From positions 2,542,001 through 2,606,000 of the forward strand of contig NZ_CP015418.1 in the NCBI RefSeq assembly GCF_001633165.1: a DNA stretch of 64,000 bases, read 5' to 3'. Of this stretch, positions 15,254-25,524 are shown one piece after another. The position numbers and the translations under genes are program-made. Numbering within the stretch: the stretch's first letter is position 1; each line of letters begins with the position of its first letter. The notes below the pieces were generated by a model. It did not search any database. It saw only the letters and a list, made by a program, of their open reading frames with translations, and had not been told where the DNA came from. This DNA comes from Rhodovulum sulfidophilum DSM 1374. Lineage in GTDB: Bacteria; Pseudomonadota; Alphaproteobacteria; Rhodobacterales; Rhodobacteraceae.

Positions 15254-16498
15254 ATGAAGGCAGTTTCAGTCGTTCTTCGCGCGGCGGTCGCGCTCTGGTT
15301 CGGGCTTGGGCCGGGTTCTGTCGGCGCGCTCGGTGCCGAGCCGCTGACGGCGCTGGCCAGGCCCGATCTCGCCGTCTCGTCGCTTGACGATCTGAAGGGC
15401 GGAGGCATCGCGCTTTCGCTGGGGCTCAGCCAGCCCGTGCCCTACCGCGTCTTCACGCTCAATGCGCCGCCCCGGCTGGTGGTGGATTTCCGCGAGGTCG
15501 ACTGGCGCGGCAGCGATCCGGCGGCACTGACCGGCAGCGCGCGGGTGCGCAGCGTGCGGGCGGGCGCGATCCGTCCGGGCTGGTCGCGGCTGGTGCTGGA
15601 ACTCTCGGCGCCTATGGCGCTGGTCTCGGCCGAGATGCCGCGCGACCCAGTAACCGGGCGCGCGCGTCTCGCGTTGCAGCTGGCGCCGACCGATACCGGG
15701 GCCAGCGGGCCGGAGCGCCCGCCCGCGCAGACCGCGCTTTGGGGGCTGCCCGAACCCGAGAAGCTGGCCCCGCCGCCCCGCCGCCATGATGGCAGCCGGG
15801 CGCTTCGGGTCGTGCTCGATCCGGGCCATGGCGGCATCGATCCGGGCGCCGAGAGCGCGGGGATCCGCGAGGCGGATCTGATGCTGACCTTCGGCCGGGA
15901 ACTGGCCGAGGCGCTGGCCCGCGCCGGGATCGAGCCGGTCCTGACCCGCAACGCCGATGTCTTCGTGCCGCTGGAGACCCGGATCGACATCGCCCGCGCC
16001 GCCCGGGCCGATGTCTTCCTGTCGCTCCATGCCGATGCGCTGGCCGATGGCTATGCCTCGGGCGCCACCGTCTACACCCTGTCCGAGACCGCGAGCGACA
16101 GCGCCTCGGCCAGGCTGGCCGAACGCCATGACCGCGACGCGCTGCTGGCCGGGGTCGATCTCAGCGATCAGGACGACGTGATCGCGGGCGTGCTGATGGA
16201 TCTGGCCCGCACCGACACCCAGCCCCGCTCGGACCGGCTGGCCGAGGCCATCGTCGCGGGGCTGCGCGGCCATGTCGGGCATCTCTACAAGACCCCGCAC
16301 ATGTCGGCGGCCTTCTCGGTGCTGAAATCCCCCGACATTCCCTCGGTGCTGATCGAGACCGGCTTCCTGTCCTCGGCCGACGACCGCGAAAGGTTGATCT
16401 CGCCCGAATGGCGGGCGCGGGCGGCGGCGGGAATCGTCGAGGCCCTGCGGGGCTGGGCCGAGGCCGATGCCGCCGCGGCGGCTCTCCTGCGCCGCTAA
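15254..16498 (+). CDS. amiC: N-acetylmuramoyl-L-alanine amidase with AMIN domain
   Basis: 414 residues from the ATG at 15254, giving a signal peptide (KAVSVVLRAAVALWFGLG). Residues about 40–140 form an AMIN domain (VFTLNAPPRLVVDFREVDW), which targets the septum; the C-terminal half is an Amidase_3 domain. Zinc ligands are visible in VLDPGHGGIDPGA, the Glu of GIREADL, SLHADA, and the catalytic Glu in LIETGFLSS. It cleaves peptide stems from glycan during cell separation in the periplasm. In this family of bacteria it usually precedes the PBP1A gene; here a lytic transglycosylase gene lies between. Confidence 0.93.
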   Translation: MKAVSVVLRAAVALWFGLGPGSVGALGAEPLTALARPDLAVSSLDDLKGGGIALSLGLSQPVPYRVFTLNAPPRLVVDFREVDWRGSDPAALTGSARVRSVRAGAIRPGWSRLVLELSAPMALVSAEMPRDPVTGRARLALQLAPTDTGASGPERPPAQTALWGLPEPEKLAPPPRRHDGSRALRVVLDPGHGGIDPGAESAGIREADLMLTFGRELAEALARAGIEPVLTRNADVFVPLETRIDIARAARADVFLSLHADALADGYASGATVYTLSETASDSASARLAERHDRDALLAGVDLSDQDDVIAGVLMDLARTDTQPRSDRLAEAIVAGLRGHVGHLYKTPHMSAAFSVLKSPDIPSVLIETGFLSSADDRERLISPEWRARAAAGIVEALRGWAEADAAAAALLRR

Positions 16499-16562
16499 GC
16501 TGCCTGCCGGGGCCGCACGCCCGCTGCCGATGCATAAGGGATAGGGAAAGAAAGGAGCCCCG

Positions 16563-17804
16563 ATGTCCGCCTGCCGCCGCCTTGCCGCCCTTCTTGTCTT
16601 GCTGCTCCTGGTGCTGCGCGCCGGTCTGCCGCTGTCGGTTGCCATGGCGCAACCGCTCGACCGTGCTGCGGTCGAGGCGCAGTTCCGGGATTGGCTCGGC
16701 GGCACGATCTGGCCGCGGGCCCGGGCTGCGGGCGTCTCGCGCCGGACCTTCGATGCCGCGCTCGGGGGCATCCGGCCCGACTGGGATCTGCCGGGGCTGG
16801 TGCCGCCCGGTACCCGCCCCGGACCTCAGCATCAGGCCGAATTCGGCGCGCCGGCTTTGCGCGAGGCGGCCGCGGTCGGGCGGCGGCTGGCGGCGCGCGA
16901 GGCCCCTGCGCTTGCCGCAGCCGAGCAGGCGACCGGGGTGCCTGCCCGGATCGTGCTGGCGATCTGGAGCCGCGAAAGCGCCTATGGCCGGGCGCCGATC
17001 CGGCACGATCTGTTCCGGGTTCTTGCCACCCGCGGCTTCATGAGCCCGCGCGCCGACTATTTCGCCGAGGAACTGGTCGCGGCGCTCCGGATCGCCGAGG
17101 CCGGTCCGGTGCCGCGCGATCTGATGAAAAGCAGCTGGGCCGGGGCGATGGGACAGCCGCAATTCATGCCGTCCTCCTATCTGGCCCATGCCACGGATGG
17201 CGATGGCGACGGGCGGGCCGATATCTGGCGGTCGCGCCCCGACACCATTGCCTCGATCGCCGCCTATCTGGGGCAGCATGGCTGGGTCGCCGGGCGCGAC
17301 TGGGGCTTCGAGGTGCGGCTGCCCGCGCGGGTGTCCTGCACGCTGGAAGGCCCCGACCAGGGCCGCAGCATCGCCGATTGGGAGGCCCTTGGCGTGACCC
17401 GGGTCTCGGGCCGTCCCTTTCCCGCGCACGAGCGCCGGGGCGAGGGCTTTCTGATGATGCCGGCCGGGCGGCACGGACCGGCCTTTCTGGTCACGCCCAA
17501 TTTCTACGTGCTCAAGGCCTATAACATGAGCGATCTCTACGCGCTTCATGTCGGCCATCTGGGCGACCGGATCGCCTTCGGCTCGGGGGCCTTCGCCCGG
17601 GGCTGGGCGCCGCTCGGCGGGCTCGACCGGTCGGGGATCGTGGCGATCCAGCGCCGGCTGGAGGCCCGCGGCCGCGATGTCGGCGGCGTCGACGGGCTGC
17701 CGGGCTACAAGACCCGGCGCGAGATCGGCCGCTGGCAGGAAGCGTCGGGCCGCGCCGCAACCTGCTTTCCGGACCCCGGGATGGCGGCGGCGATGGCGCG
17801 CTGA
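16563..17804 (+). CDS. Lytic murein transglycosylase (MltB-like) with peptidoglycan-binding domain
   Basis: 413 residues. The signal peptide is residues 1–29. An SLT_2/MltB catalytic domain follows with the catalytic Glu138 in IWSRESAYG and the SSWAGAMGQPQFMPSSYL segment. The last 60 residues (GIVAIQRRLEARGRDVGGVD) form a PG_binding_1 domain. It cuts the MurNAc–GlcNAc bond with formation of anhydro-MurNAc in the periplasm. It starts 64 bp after amiC and is followed by the PBP1A gene, so hydrolases and synthase are likely co-expressed. Confidence 0.92.
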   Translation: MSACRRLAALLVLLLLVLRAGLPLSVAMAQPLDRAAVEAQFRDWLGGTIWPRARAAGVSRRTFDAALGGIRPDWDLPGLVPPGTRPGPQHQAEFGAPALREAAAVGRRLAAREAPALAAAEQATGVPARIVLAIWSRESAYGRAPIRHDLFRVLATRGFMSPRADYFAEELVAALRIAEAGPVPRDLMKSSWAGAMGQPQFMPSSYLAHATDGDGDGRADIWRSRPDTIASIAAYLGQHGWVAGRDWGFEVRLPARVSCTLEGPDQGRSIADWEALGVTRVSGRPFPAHERRGEGFLMMPAGRHGPAFLVTPNFYVLKAYNMSDLYALHVGHLGDRIAFGSGAFARGWAPLGGLDRSGIVAIQRRLEARGRDVGGVDGLPGYKTRREIGRWQEASGRAATCFPDPGMAAAMAR

Positions 17805-17954
17805 GCCGGGCCGGTCCGATCCGGCGGGGCATCCCCGGCGGCATGCCTGCTGATCGCTCCCGCCGATGTGACCGCCCGGGGCGGCCCGGGGCCGCCGATC
17901 CGGGACTGTTGGTTTTGACCCGACCGGCCCGAGGCCCTATAGAGAGGGCGCAAA

Positions 17955-20519
17955 ATGGCACAGAGGCACGCGCGGGTGATCCGGTTCTTTCTGTCCCTTC
18001 TCGGGGCGCTCTTTTCCTTCGTAACACTGGGCGTCGCGGCGGCCGTGCTGATGATCGGCGCGGTGTTCTGGATGTATGCCCGCGATCTGCCCGATCACGA
18101 GGATCTGGCCAGCTACCAGCCCAAGACCATCAGCCGGATCTATTCCGGCGAGGGGCGGCTGATCGACGAATTCGCCGAGGAACGGCGGCTGTTCGTGCCG
18201 GCCGAGGAAATTCCCGATCTGGTCAAGGAGGCTTTCATCTCGGCCGAGGACAAGAACTTCTACACCCATCACGGCTATGACGCGCGCGGCATGGCGGCGG
18301 CACTGTTCGATGCCGTGAAAAGCCGCGGCCGCAATGTCCGGGGGGCCTCGACCATCACCCAGCAGGTGATGAAGAACTTCCTTCTGGGCGGCGAGCGGAC
18401 CGGCGAACGCAAGATCAAGGAACTGATCCTCGCCACCCGGATCGAGGAGACGCTGTCGAAGGACAAGATCCTCGAACTCTATCTCAACGAGATCTTCCTC
18501 GGGCAGAACTCCTATGGCGTGGCGGCCGCCGCCCAGAGCTATTTCGACAAGACGCTCAGCGAGCTGCGCCCCGAAGAGGCGGCCTATCTGGCGGCGCTGC
18601 CCAAGGCGCCCTCGAACTACCACCCGGTGCGCAACCACGATGCCGCCATCGGGCGGCGCAACTACGTGCTGCACGAGATGCACGATAACGGCTATCTCGA
18701 CGATGCGACCTATCAGGCCGCGCTGGCCGCGCCGCTGAGGACGGTGCAGAATGGCGACTATCCGCCCTTCAGCGCCAGCCTGCCGCCGCGCGACTATTTC
18801 ACCGACGAGATCCGCCGCCAGCTGAGCCAGGATTTCGGTCAGGAGGAATTCTTCGGCGGCGGCCTGACGATCCGGGCGACGCTGGACCCCGAGCTGCAGA
18901 CCGAGGCGGCCGAGGCGCTGCGCCGGGGGCTCGAGAAATACGACCGCAGCCGCGGCGTCTGGCGCGGCACCGGCAAGTCCATCGACCCGGCCGAGCTCGA
19001 TACCGAGGACCATTGGCGCGCCGCGCTGGCGGCGACCGATGTGCCGCGCGACATTCGGCTTGACGGGCAATGGCTGCCGGCGGTGGTGCTGACGGTCGAG
19101 GACCAGCAGATGCGGCTGGGGATCGAAGGCGTCGAGGACGACGAGGCCGGGCCCGCGCTGGTGCCGCGCAAGGACATATCCTGGCTGCGCGGCGATTTTC
19201 ACGACAATTTCAAGGTCGGCGATGTGGTGCTGGTGCGCCGCATGACCGGCGAGGATGGCGGCTTCATCCGCTGGAGCCTGCGCCAGGTGCCCGAGATCCA
19301 GGGCGGTTTCGTCGCGATGGACGTCAATACCGGCCGGGTGCTGGCGATGCAGGGCGGGTTCTCCTACCAGGCCTCGGTCTTCAACCGCGCGACCCAGGCG
19401 GCGCGCCAGCCCGGCTCGTCCTTCAAGCCCTTCGTCTATGCCGCGGCGCTCGACAGCGGCTTCACCCCCGCGACGATCGTCATCGACGCGCCGATCGAGG
19501 TCGATACCGGCGGCGGCGCGATCTGGCGGCCCAAGAACTCCTCGAACAAGTATTACGGCCCGACCCCGCTCCGGACCGGGATCGAACGTTCGCGCAACCT
19601 GATGACGGTGCGGCTGGCCCGCGAGGTCGGCATGGAGACCGTCGCCCGCTATGCCGAGAAGTTCGGCGTCTATGACCGGCTTGAACCCTATCTGGCCAAT
19701 GCGCTCGGCAGCCAGGAGACCACGCTTTACCGGATGGTGGCGGCCTATGCGATGTTCGCCAATGGCGGCGAGCGGGTCGAGCCGACGCTGGTCGACCGGG
19801 TGCAGGACCGGCGGGGCCGCACCATCTACCGCCATGACAGCCGCATCTGCACCGATTGCGGCGCGGTCTCGATCCCCGAGGGGCAGGGGCCGACCATCGT
19901 CTCGGACCGCGAGCGGGTGATGAATGCCATCACCGCCTATCAGCTGACCTCGATGATGCGCGGCGTGGTCGAGCGCGGCACCGCGGCGGGCCGCGTCAGG
20001 CTGGGCGTGCCGACCGCGGGCAAGACCGGCACCACCAATGACTCGCGCGATGTCTGGTTCGTGGGCTTCACCTCGAACATCGTCGCGGGCTGCTACATGG
20101 GCTTCGACCGGCCGCGCGGGCTGGGCCGCGGGTCCTATGGCGGCTCGATGTGCGCGCCGGTCTTCAACGAGTTCATGAAGGTCGCGACGGCCAAATATGG
20201 CGGCGGGCCGTTCAAGGTGCCGCCGGGCGGGCGCTTCATCAAGATCGACCGCTATACCGGCGAACGGCTGGCCGACGATGCCAGCGGCGAGAATGTGGTG
20301 GCGGAATATTTCCGCGAGGGCGAGGAGCCGGTCTTCGGCATCGGAGCGATGGTCGATGGCGGCTTCGCCATGGGCTCGAACCTGCCGCTCTTCGGGCGCG
20401 GCGAAGAGGAAACCTACGAGGATACGCCTTCGGAAGAGGTCACGACCTCGACCGGCCGCAAGGCGGTGGTGGGACCGAAGGCGAATTTCGGCACGCTGTC
20501 CTCCGGCGGTCTTTACTGA
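17955..20519 (+). CDS. mrcA: Penicillin-binding protein 1A, bifunctional class A
   Basis: 854 residues. One N-terminal membrane anchor (FFLSLLGALFSFVTLGVAAA) is followed by a glycosyltransferase 51 domain with the catalytic Glu in SAEDKNFYTHHGYD and RGASTITQQVMKNF. The transpeptidase has the serine in GSSFKPFVYAAAL, SRNLMTVRLA and AGKTGTTNDSRD. An OB-like insert (about 315–430) separates the domains, as in MrcA. It polymerises and cross-links peptidoglycan at the inner membrane. The order amidase–PBP1A–prfB is conserved in the group. A Gly/Ser-rich C-terminal tail is present. Confidence 0.96.
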   Translation: MAQRHARVIRFFLSLLGALFSFVTLGVAAAVLMIGAVFWMYARDLPDHEDLASYQPKTISRIYSGEGRLIDEFAEERRLFVPAEEIPDLVKEAFISAEDKNFYTHHGYDARGMAAALFDAVKSRGRNVRGASTITQQVMKNFLLGGERTGERKIKELILATRIEETLSKDKILELYLNEIFLGQNSYGVAAAAQSYFDKTLSELRPEEAAYLAALPKAPSNYHPVRNHDAAIGRRNYVLHEMHDNGYLDDATYQAALAAPLRTVQNGDYPPFSASLPPRDYFTDEIRRQLSQDFGQEEFFGGGLTIRATLDPELQTEAAEALRRGLEKYDRSRGVWRGTGKSIDPAELDTEDHWRAALAATDVPRDIRLDGQWLPAVVLTVEDQQMRLGIEGVEDDEAGPALVPRKDISWLRGDFHDNFKVGDVVLVRRMTGEDGGFIRWSLRQVPEIQGGFVAMDVNTGRVLAMQGGFSYQASVFNRATQAARQPGSSFKPFVYAAALDSGFTPATIVIDAPIEVDTGGGAIWRPKNSSNKYYGPTPLRTGIERSRNLMTVRLAREVGMETVARYAEKFGVYDRLEPYLANALGSQETTLYRMVAAYAMFANGGERVEPTLVDRVQDRRGRTIYRHDSRICTDCGAVSIPEGQGPTIVSDRERVMNAITAYQLTSMMRGVVERGTAAGRVRLGVPTAGKTGTTNDSRDVWFVGFTSNIVAGCYMGFDRPRGLGRGSYGGSMCAPVFNEFMKVATAKYGGGPFKVPPGGRFIKIDRYTGERLADDASGENVVAEYFREGEEPVFGIGAMVDGGFAMGSNLPLFGRGEEETYEDTPSEEVTTSTGRKAVVGPKANFGTLSSGGLY

Positions 20520-20623
20520 GGGGGCGGGCCTGCCGCGACCGCTTTCCGGTCTCGCCCGCTTGCCCGTCCCGGCCCCTCGGGATATGACCCCCACCTGACA
20601 GTTTATCAGCGAGGCTTCGCCCG

Positions 20624-21751
20624 ATGCGTGCAGAGGCGCAGAATACAGTCGAGGACATCCGCAAATCGCTTGGGCTTCTGGCCCAGCGTCTGGACTGGGA
20701 AACCGCCCAGCACCGGCTGGAAGAATTCAATGCCATGGCCGAGGATCCCGAGCTGTGGAACGACCCCGAACGCGCCCAGAAGCTGATGCGCGAGCGTCAG
20801 GCGCTGGTCGATGCGATCGATACCTACAAGGGCATCAGCCAGGAGCTCGAGGACAATATCGAGCTGATCGAGCTGGGCGAGGCCGAGGATGACCAGGAGG
20901 TGGTCCGGGAGGCCGAGACGGCGCTGAAGACGCTGCGCGAGACCGCCGCGGCGAAGGAGCTCGAGGCGCTGCTCGACGGCGAGGCCGATGGCAATGACAC
21001 CTTCCTCGAGATCAACTCGGGCGCGGGCGGCACCGAAAGCTGCGACTGGGCCTCGATGCTGGCGCGGATGTATGTCCGCTGGGCCGAGAAGCACGGCTAT
21101 GATGTCGAGCTGCAATCGGAAAGCGCGGGCGAGGAGGCGGGGATCAAGTCCGCCACCTACAAGATCACCGGGCGCAATGCCTATGGCTGGCTGAAATCGG
21201 AATCGGGCGTGCACCGGCTGGTGCGGATCTCGCCCTACGATTCGGCGGCGCGGCGGCATACCTCGTTCTCGTCGGTCTGGGTCTATCCGGTGGTCGACGA
21301 CAATATCGAGATCGAGGTGAACCCTTCCGACATCCGGATCGACACCTACCGGTCCTCGGGGGCGGGCGGCCAGCACGTCAACACCACCGACTCGGCGGTG
21401 CGGATCACCCACATGCCCACCGGCATCGTCGTGACCAGTTCCGAGAAGTCGCAGCACCAGAACCGCGATATCGCCATGAAGGCCCTGAAATCGCGCCTGT
21501 ATCAACAGGAGCTCGACAAGCGCAACGCCGAGATCAACGCCCAGCACGAGGCCAAGGGCGATGCTGGCTGGGGCAACCAGATCCGGTCCTACGTGCTGCA
21601 GCCCTATCAGATGGTGAAGGACCTGCGCACCGGGGTCGAGACCTCGGACACCCAAGGGGTTCTGGACGGCGATCTCGACCAGTTCATGGCCGCGACGCTG
21701 GCGCTGAAAGTGTCGGGCAAGAGCCGGGCCGAGGCGCAGGCCGAGGACTGA
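20624..21751 (+). CDS. prfB: Peptide chain release factor 2
   Basis: 375 residues. The catalytic GGQ loop ([19 protein letters not shown]) is present. The stop-codon recognition loop reads SPYDS rather than the SPF of E. coli RF2, which I recall as normal for alphaproteobacteria. RF2 releases peptides at UGA and UAA. The gene is a single frame from ATG, so the autoregulatory +1 frameshift of many RF2 genes is absent. The N-terminal helical domain (1–100) is rich in Glu and forms coiled coils. Confidence 0.97.
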   Translation: MRAEAQNTVEDIRKSLGLLAQRLDWETAQHRLEEFNAMAEDPELWNDPERAQKLMRERQALVDAIDTYKGISQELEDNIELIELGEAEDDQEVVREAETALKTLRETAAAKELEALLDGEADGNDTFLEINSGAGGTESCDWASMLARMYVRWAEKHGYDVELQSESAGEEAGIKSATYKITGRNAYGWLKSESGVHRLVRISPYDSAARRHTSFSSVWVYPVVDDNIEIEVNPSDIRIDTYRSSGAGGQHVNTTDSAVRITHMPTGIVVTSSEKSQHQNRDIAMKALKSRLYQQELDKRNAEINAQHEAKGDAGWGNQIRSYVLQPYQMVKDLRTGVETSDTQGVLDGDLDQFMAATLALKVSGKSRAEAQAED

Positions 21752-21937
21752 TGCGGAAGGCGTCCCGGGCGCGCGTGGGCGGCGGTTCGCAGCCTCCGCC
21801 AGCCTTCCTGAGACCCCCTTTCTGAAACCGCCTTGCCAAGACCTCCCTGGCTAAAACCGACTTGCCGGATGCTGCCTTGCTGCCCCCGTCTTTCCGCTCT
21901 CGTCTTTCCGGGCGCGGTCTCGCGGGGGTCCGGCGCC

Positions 21938-22168
21938 TCAGCCGCGCTTGCGGCGCAACGCTCCTAGGGCGGCGGCGTCCGGGCTGATGCGGCCGCGACG
22001 CGCGGGCAGCTCGGCCATGATCCGGCGACGCTCGGCCGGGCTCATGCCGCCCCAATGGCCGATTTCCTCCATGCTGCGCAGGCAGCCCACGCAAAGGCGG
22101 CTGGCCGGGTCGACGCGGCAGGTGCGGATGCAGGGCGTCTCGATCGGAGCGGTGTCGTCGTCGGTCAT
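21938..22168 (-). CDS. DUF1289 family small Cys protein
   Basis: 76 residues. The family pattern TPCIRTCRVD...CVGCLRSMEEIGHW and MSPAERRRIM is clear; four cysteines probably bind a metal. The function is unknown. The ATG overlaps the ruvX stop (ATGA at 22165–22168), so it is translated with ruvX and ccmI. Confidence 0.88.
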   Translation of the reverse strand: MTDDDTAPIETPCIRTCRVDPASRLCVGCLRSMEEIGHWGGMSPAERRRIMAELPARRGRISPDAAALGALRRKRG

Positions 22169-22644
22169 GGCGTTGCGGTCAGGTTCCGTAATCTGTCGAT
22201 AAGACCCTGAAGGATATATCCCGCGGCCACATGGTCAATGACCTCGGCCCGACGTCTGCGTGAGGTATCGGCCTCGAGCAGCGCGCGTTCGGCCGCCACC
22301 GTCGACAGCCGCTCGTCCCAGAAGCCGATCGGCAGCTCTGTCAGCCGCGACAGGTTGCGGGCGAAGGCGCGGGTCGACTGGCAGCGCGGGCCCTCGGTTC
22401 CGTCCATGTTGCGCGGCAGGCCCAGCACGATCCCGCCCGCTTCGCGCCCCGCGGCGATCTCCAGCACCCGCCCGGCATCGAGCGTGAACTTCTTGCGGCG
22501 GACGGTCTCCAGCGGCGTGGCGATCGACCAGAACGGGTCCGAGACCGCGACGCCGATGGTCTTCTCGCCGAAATCGAGCCCGATCAGCGCGGTCGGCGGA
22601 CGGAGCGCGGCGGCGAATTCCTCGAGGTCGTCATGCACGCTCAC
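22165..22644 (-). CDS. ruvX: RuvX/YqgF family putative Holliday junction resolvase
   Basis: 159 residues with an RNase H-like fold. Acidic catalytic motifs are GLDFGEKTIGVAVSD near the start, PIGFWDERLSTVAAE in the middle and DHVAAGYILQGL near the end; VLGLPRNMDG is also typical. YqgF proteins are nucleases linked to 16S rRNA 5'-end maturation and proposed Holliday junction resolution. It overlaps ccmI upstream and the DUF1289 gene downstream by 4 bp each. Confidence 0.93.
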   Translation of the reverse strand: MSVHDDLEEFAAALRPPTALIGLDFGEKTIGVAVSDPFWSIATPLETVRRKKFTLDAGRVLEIAAGREAGGIVLGLPRNMDGTEGPRCQSTRAFARNLSRLTELPIGFWDERLSTVAAERALLEADTSRRRRAEVIDHVAAGYILQGLIDRLRNLTATP

Positions 22645-23891
22645 TCGGCCACACCCGCGGATTGCGCGGCGGCGCGGATCGTGGCCAGCGCCTCGGGATC
22701 GGCGGCGAAGGTCTGGCGCGCCTCGGCCCAGATCGCCCCGGCCTGTTCGCTGTCGCCCAGCACGCCCAGCGCCCCGATCAGCCGCGCCCAGTCCTCGGGG
22801 CTGCCGCCCTGATCGGCCATCCGGGCCGAGAGCCGCGCGACCATGCCGCGGATCATCTCGTCCCGGGCCTCGGGCGTCATCTCGGCGGCGGCGGCGATAT
22901 CCTCGGCGCTCGGGCCCGTCGCGGAACCGGGGGCGCCCGCCTCTGCGGGCATCGGCGGCAGCTGGTAGCGCTCGTCGCCGGCATACCAGGCGAGGTTCGG
23001 CATCTGCTCGCGCACGATGGGCAGCCAGGGATCGCCGGCATGCGACAGGCTCAGAAGCTCGCGCCAGACCCGGAAGGCGATGTCGGGCCGCCCGGTCTGG
23101 ATATGCATGAGCCCCCAGTAATACAGCGCGGTGCCGTTCTGCGGGTTGCGGTTCAGCGCCTGTTCCAGCGCGGCCTCGGCCTCGGGCGAGACATAGCCGG
23201 AAGCGGCCAGCACCATCATGTCGGCCTCGGTTGCGTAATCGGCGGCGGTGGCCGAGCCGCCCTTGAGCGCGATCAGCCGCTTCTGGGCCTTGTAGGCGGC
23301 GCGGAAATTGCCAAGGGCTGCTTCGTTATGGGCCAGAAGCGCCAGCCCCTGCGGATCGTCGCCGCGTTGGGCCACGACCTCGCGGAGCTTCTTCACAAGC
23401 TCCAGATGCTCGGCATCGGGGGTGGGCAGGCCCGGCATCGGCGGCGCCTGCTCCTCGGCCTCGGCCTGTTTCATCCGGGTCGCGCGGTAATCTGCCGCTT
23501 CGGTCTTGCGCAGGTCGAGCGGCTGATCGGCATAGCCCGGCGCGCCATTGGCGCTGTAGGTGATCCAGGTTCCGCCCATCAGCACCGCCAGAACCGCGAC
23601 GCCCGCGGCCAGGCTCAGCGCCTTCGGTGCCTGACCCGAGCCCGATTGCCGCGCAAGCTTGCGGTCGGCCTCCAGCACCCGGCGCGAGACCTCGGTGCGG
23701 ATGCGCGCGGCCTCGTCCTCGGTGATGACGCCGCGGCCCAGATCGCGCTCGACCTCGTCGAGCTGGTCGCGATAGACGCGCAGGTCATAGGCGGCGGCCG
23801 GTTCGTCGCCGCGGCGGCCCCGGACCAGCGTCAGCGTCAGAACCGCGGCGATCACGGCGGCCATGCCGATGGCGACGACGATAAAGGTCAT
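22641..23891 (-). CDS. ccmI: Cytochrome c biogenesis protein CcmI
   Basis: 416 residues from the ATG at 23891. There are two membrane spans, TFIVVAIGMAAVIAAVLTL at the N-terminus and ALSLAAGVAVLAVLMGGTW at about 90–110, with a leucine-zipper-like cytoplasmic loop between. A TPR-rich periplasmic domain (about 150–320; ALAHNEAALGNFRAAYKAQ-like repeats) follows. In Rhodobacter CcmI chaperones apocytochrome c to the heme ligation complex. The longer open frame upstream to 24137 overlaps soxB and is not used. It is the first gene of ccmI–ruvX–DUF1289. Confidence 0.93.
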   Translation of the reverse strand: MTFIVVAIGMAAVIAAVLTLTLVRGRRGDEPAAAYDLRVYRDQLDEVERDLGRGVITEDEAARIRTEVSRRVLEADRKLARQSGSGQAPKALSLAAGVAVLAVLMGGTWITYSANGAPGYADQPLDLRKTEAADYRATRMKQAEAEEQAPPMPGLPTPDAEHLELVKKLREVVAQRGDDPQGLALLAHNEAALGNFRAAYKAQKRLIALKGGSATAADYATEADMMVLAASGYVSPEAEAALEQALNRNPQNGTALYYWGLMHIQTGRPDIAFRVWRELLSLSHAGDPWLPIVREQMPNLAWYAGDERYQLPPMPAEAGAPGSATGPSAEDIAAAAEMTPEARDEMIRGMVARLSARMADQGGSPEDWARLIGALGVLGDSEQAGAIWAEARQTFAADPEALATIRAAAQSAGVAE

Positions 23892-24088
23892 GGGAGTGCT
23901 GCCCTCTCTCTGCCTGTCCGCCCGATCTAGTATGCCTTGCCCGGTTTCGAAAGGCCAAAGCGTTCCGGCCCCTTGCACCCGGGCCGGTGTCGCGTTCTTT
24001 TGATGGCATGCCGCTGGCGGGCAGGGGGGCGCCGGAGCAGGGTGCTTAAACGGGGCGAAGCTGCCCGCAAAACCAAGGGGATTCGGCC

Positions 24089-25342
24089 GTGGCCATGAAA
24101 CGCTATTCCGCATTCGCCATCGCCCGTGAGGCCGCAAGCTATCATGCGGGCTGGGAACGGGCCTGGACTTCGCCCGAGCCGAAGGACCGCTACGACGTGA
24201 TCGTGGTGGGTGCCGGCGGGCACGGGCTCGCCACTGCCTATTATCTGGGCAAGAACCATGGCGTGCGAAATGCCGCAGTGATCGAGAAGGGCTGGCTGGG
24301 CGGCGGCAATACCGGCCGCAACACCACCATCATCCGCTCGAACTATCTGCAGGACCCCTCGGCCGCGATCTTCGAGAAGGCGCGCTCGCTTTATGACGGG
24401 CTCAGCCAGGATCTGAACTACAACGTGATGTTCAGCCCGCGCGGCGTCCTGATGCTGGCCCAGTCCGAGCACGAGGCCCGGGGCTGGAAGCGCACCGCGG
24501 CGGCCAATGTGCTGCAGGGGATCGACACGGAATATGTCGATGCGAAGCGCGTGAAGGAGATCGTGCCGATCATCAATATCGACGGGCCGCGCTATCCGGT
24601 CCTGGGCGGGCTCTGGCAGAAGCGCGGCGGGACCGCACGCCATGATGCCGTCGCCTGGGGCTATGCGCGGGCCTGCTCGGCGATGGGGATGGACATCCTG
24701 CAGCAATGCGAGGTCACGGCGATCCGGCAGAAGGCGGGCAAGGTCACGGGCGTTGCCACCACCAAGGGCGAGATCGGCTGCGGCAAGCTTGCCATCGTCG
24801 TGGCGGGCCATTCGGGGGTGCTGGCCGAGATGGCCGGCTTCCGGCTGCCGATCGAGTCGGTGGCGCTGCAGGCGCTTGTCTCGGAACCGATCAAGCCGGT
24901 GATCGACACCGTGGTCATGGCCAATACCGTGCATGGCTACATGAGCCAGTCCGACAAGGGCGAACTGGTGATCGGGGGCGGCGCCGACGGCTTCAACAAT
25001 TACAGCCAGCGCGGCAGCTTCCAGCATGTCGAAGATACCATCCGCGCCCTGATCGAGACCTTCCCGATCATCTCGCGGCTGAAGATGCTGCGGCAATGGG
25101 GCGGCATCGTCGACATGACGGGCGACCGCTCGCCGATCATCTCGCCCACGCCGCTGGGCGACTGCTTCATCAATTGCGGCTGGGGCACCGGCGGGTTCAA
25201 GGCGATCCCCGGCTCGGGCTGGGCGATGGCCGAACTGGTGGCGAAAGGCAGGCCGGGGCCGCTTTCGGCCGAATTCGGGCTCGACCGTTTCGCCGAAGGT
25301 CGCTTCGTCGATGAAAGCGTCGCGGCGGGGGTGGCGCATTGA
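24089..25342 (+). CDS. soxB: Sarcosine oxidase subunit beta
   Basis: 417 residues. The FAD motif is VIVVGAGGHGLATAYYLGK at about 33–51. GGTARHDAVAWGYAR contains the His that carries covalent FMN in heterotetrameric sarcosine oxidases, and WGGIVDMTGDRSPIIS is the conserved substrate-side segment. With SoxA, SoxD and SoxG it oxidises sarcosine to glycine, making 5,10-methylene-THF and hydrogen peroxide. The GTG at 24089 is 8 nt after AAGGGG; an ATG two codons on is the alternative. It is divergent from ccmI. Confidence 0.95.
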   Translation: MAMKRYSAFAIAREAASYHAGWERAWTSPEPKDRYDVIVVGAGGHGLATAYYLGKNHGVRNAAVIEKGWLGGGNTGRNTTIIRSNYLQDPSAAIFEKARSLYDGLSQDLNYNVMFSPRGVLMLAQSEHEARGWKRTAAANVLQGIDTEYVDAKRVKEIVPIINIDGPRYPVLGGLWQKRGGTARHDAVAWGYARACSAMGMDILQQCEVTAIRQKAGKVTGVATTKGEIGCGKLAIVVAGHSGVLAEMAGFRLPIESVALQALVSEPIKPVIDTVVMANTVHGYMSQSDKGELVIGGGADGFNNYSQRGSFQHVEDTIRALIETFPIISRLKMLRQWGGIVDMTGDRSPIISPTPLGDCFINCGWGTGGFKAIPGSGWAMAELVAKGRPGPLSAEFGLDRFAEGRFVDESVAAGVAH

Positions 25343-25524
25343 CCCCGGATCCGCGCAGCGCCGTGACCGCACTCCCGGGCACAGGCGCGTCCGCCCGGCG
25401 CCGGGCCGTGCTGCGTCCGGTCGACCGCCCGGCACCCCGTTTTCAGCCCCTTGACGGAGGCGCGCCGGGCCTTTCCGACCTGAGCCGCGGTGTCGCAGAC
25501 AGGCCCTCCGGTCCTTTGGTCGTC

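Noticed and set aside
17937..20594. 885-codon open frame antisense to the PBP1A gene
   Set aside because: It mirrors the PBP1A codons in GC-rich DNA, has no family motifs and starts beyond the gene; PBP1A motifs on the plus strand are complete.
20624..21751. Programmed frameshift in prfB, and SPY instead of SPF as a defect
   Set aside because: The gene reads in one frame, and SPY at the stop-recognition loop is, as far as I recall, normal in alphaproteobacteria.
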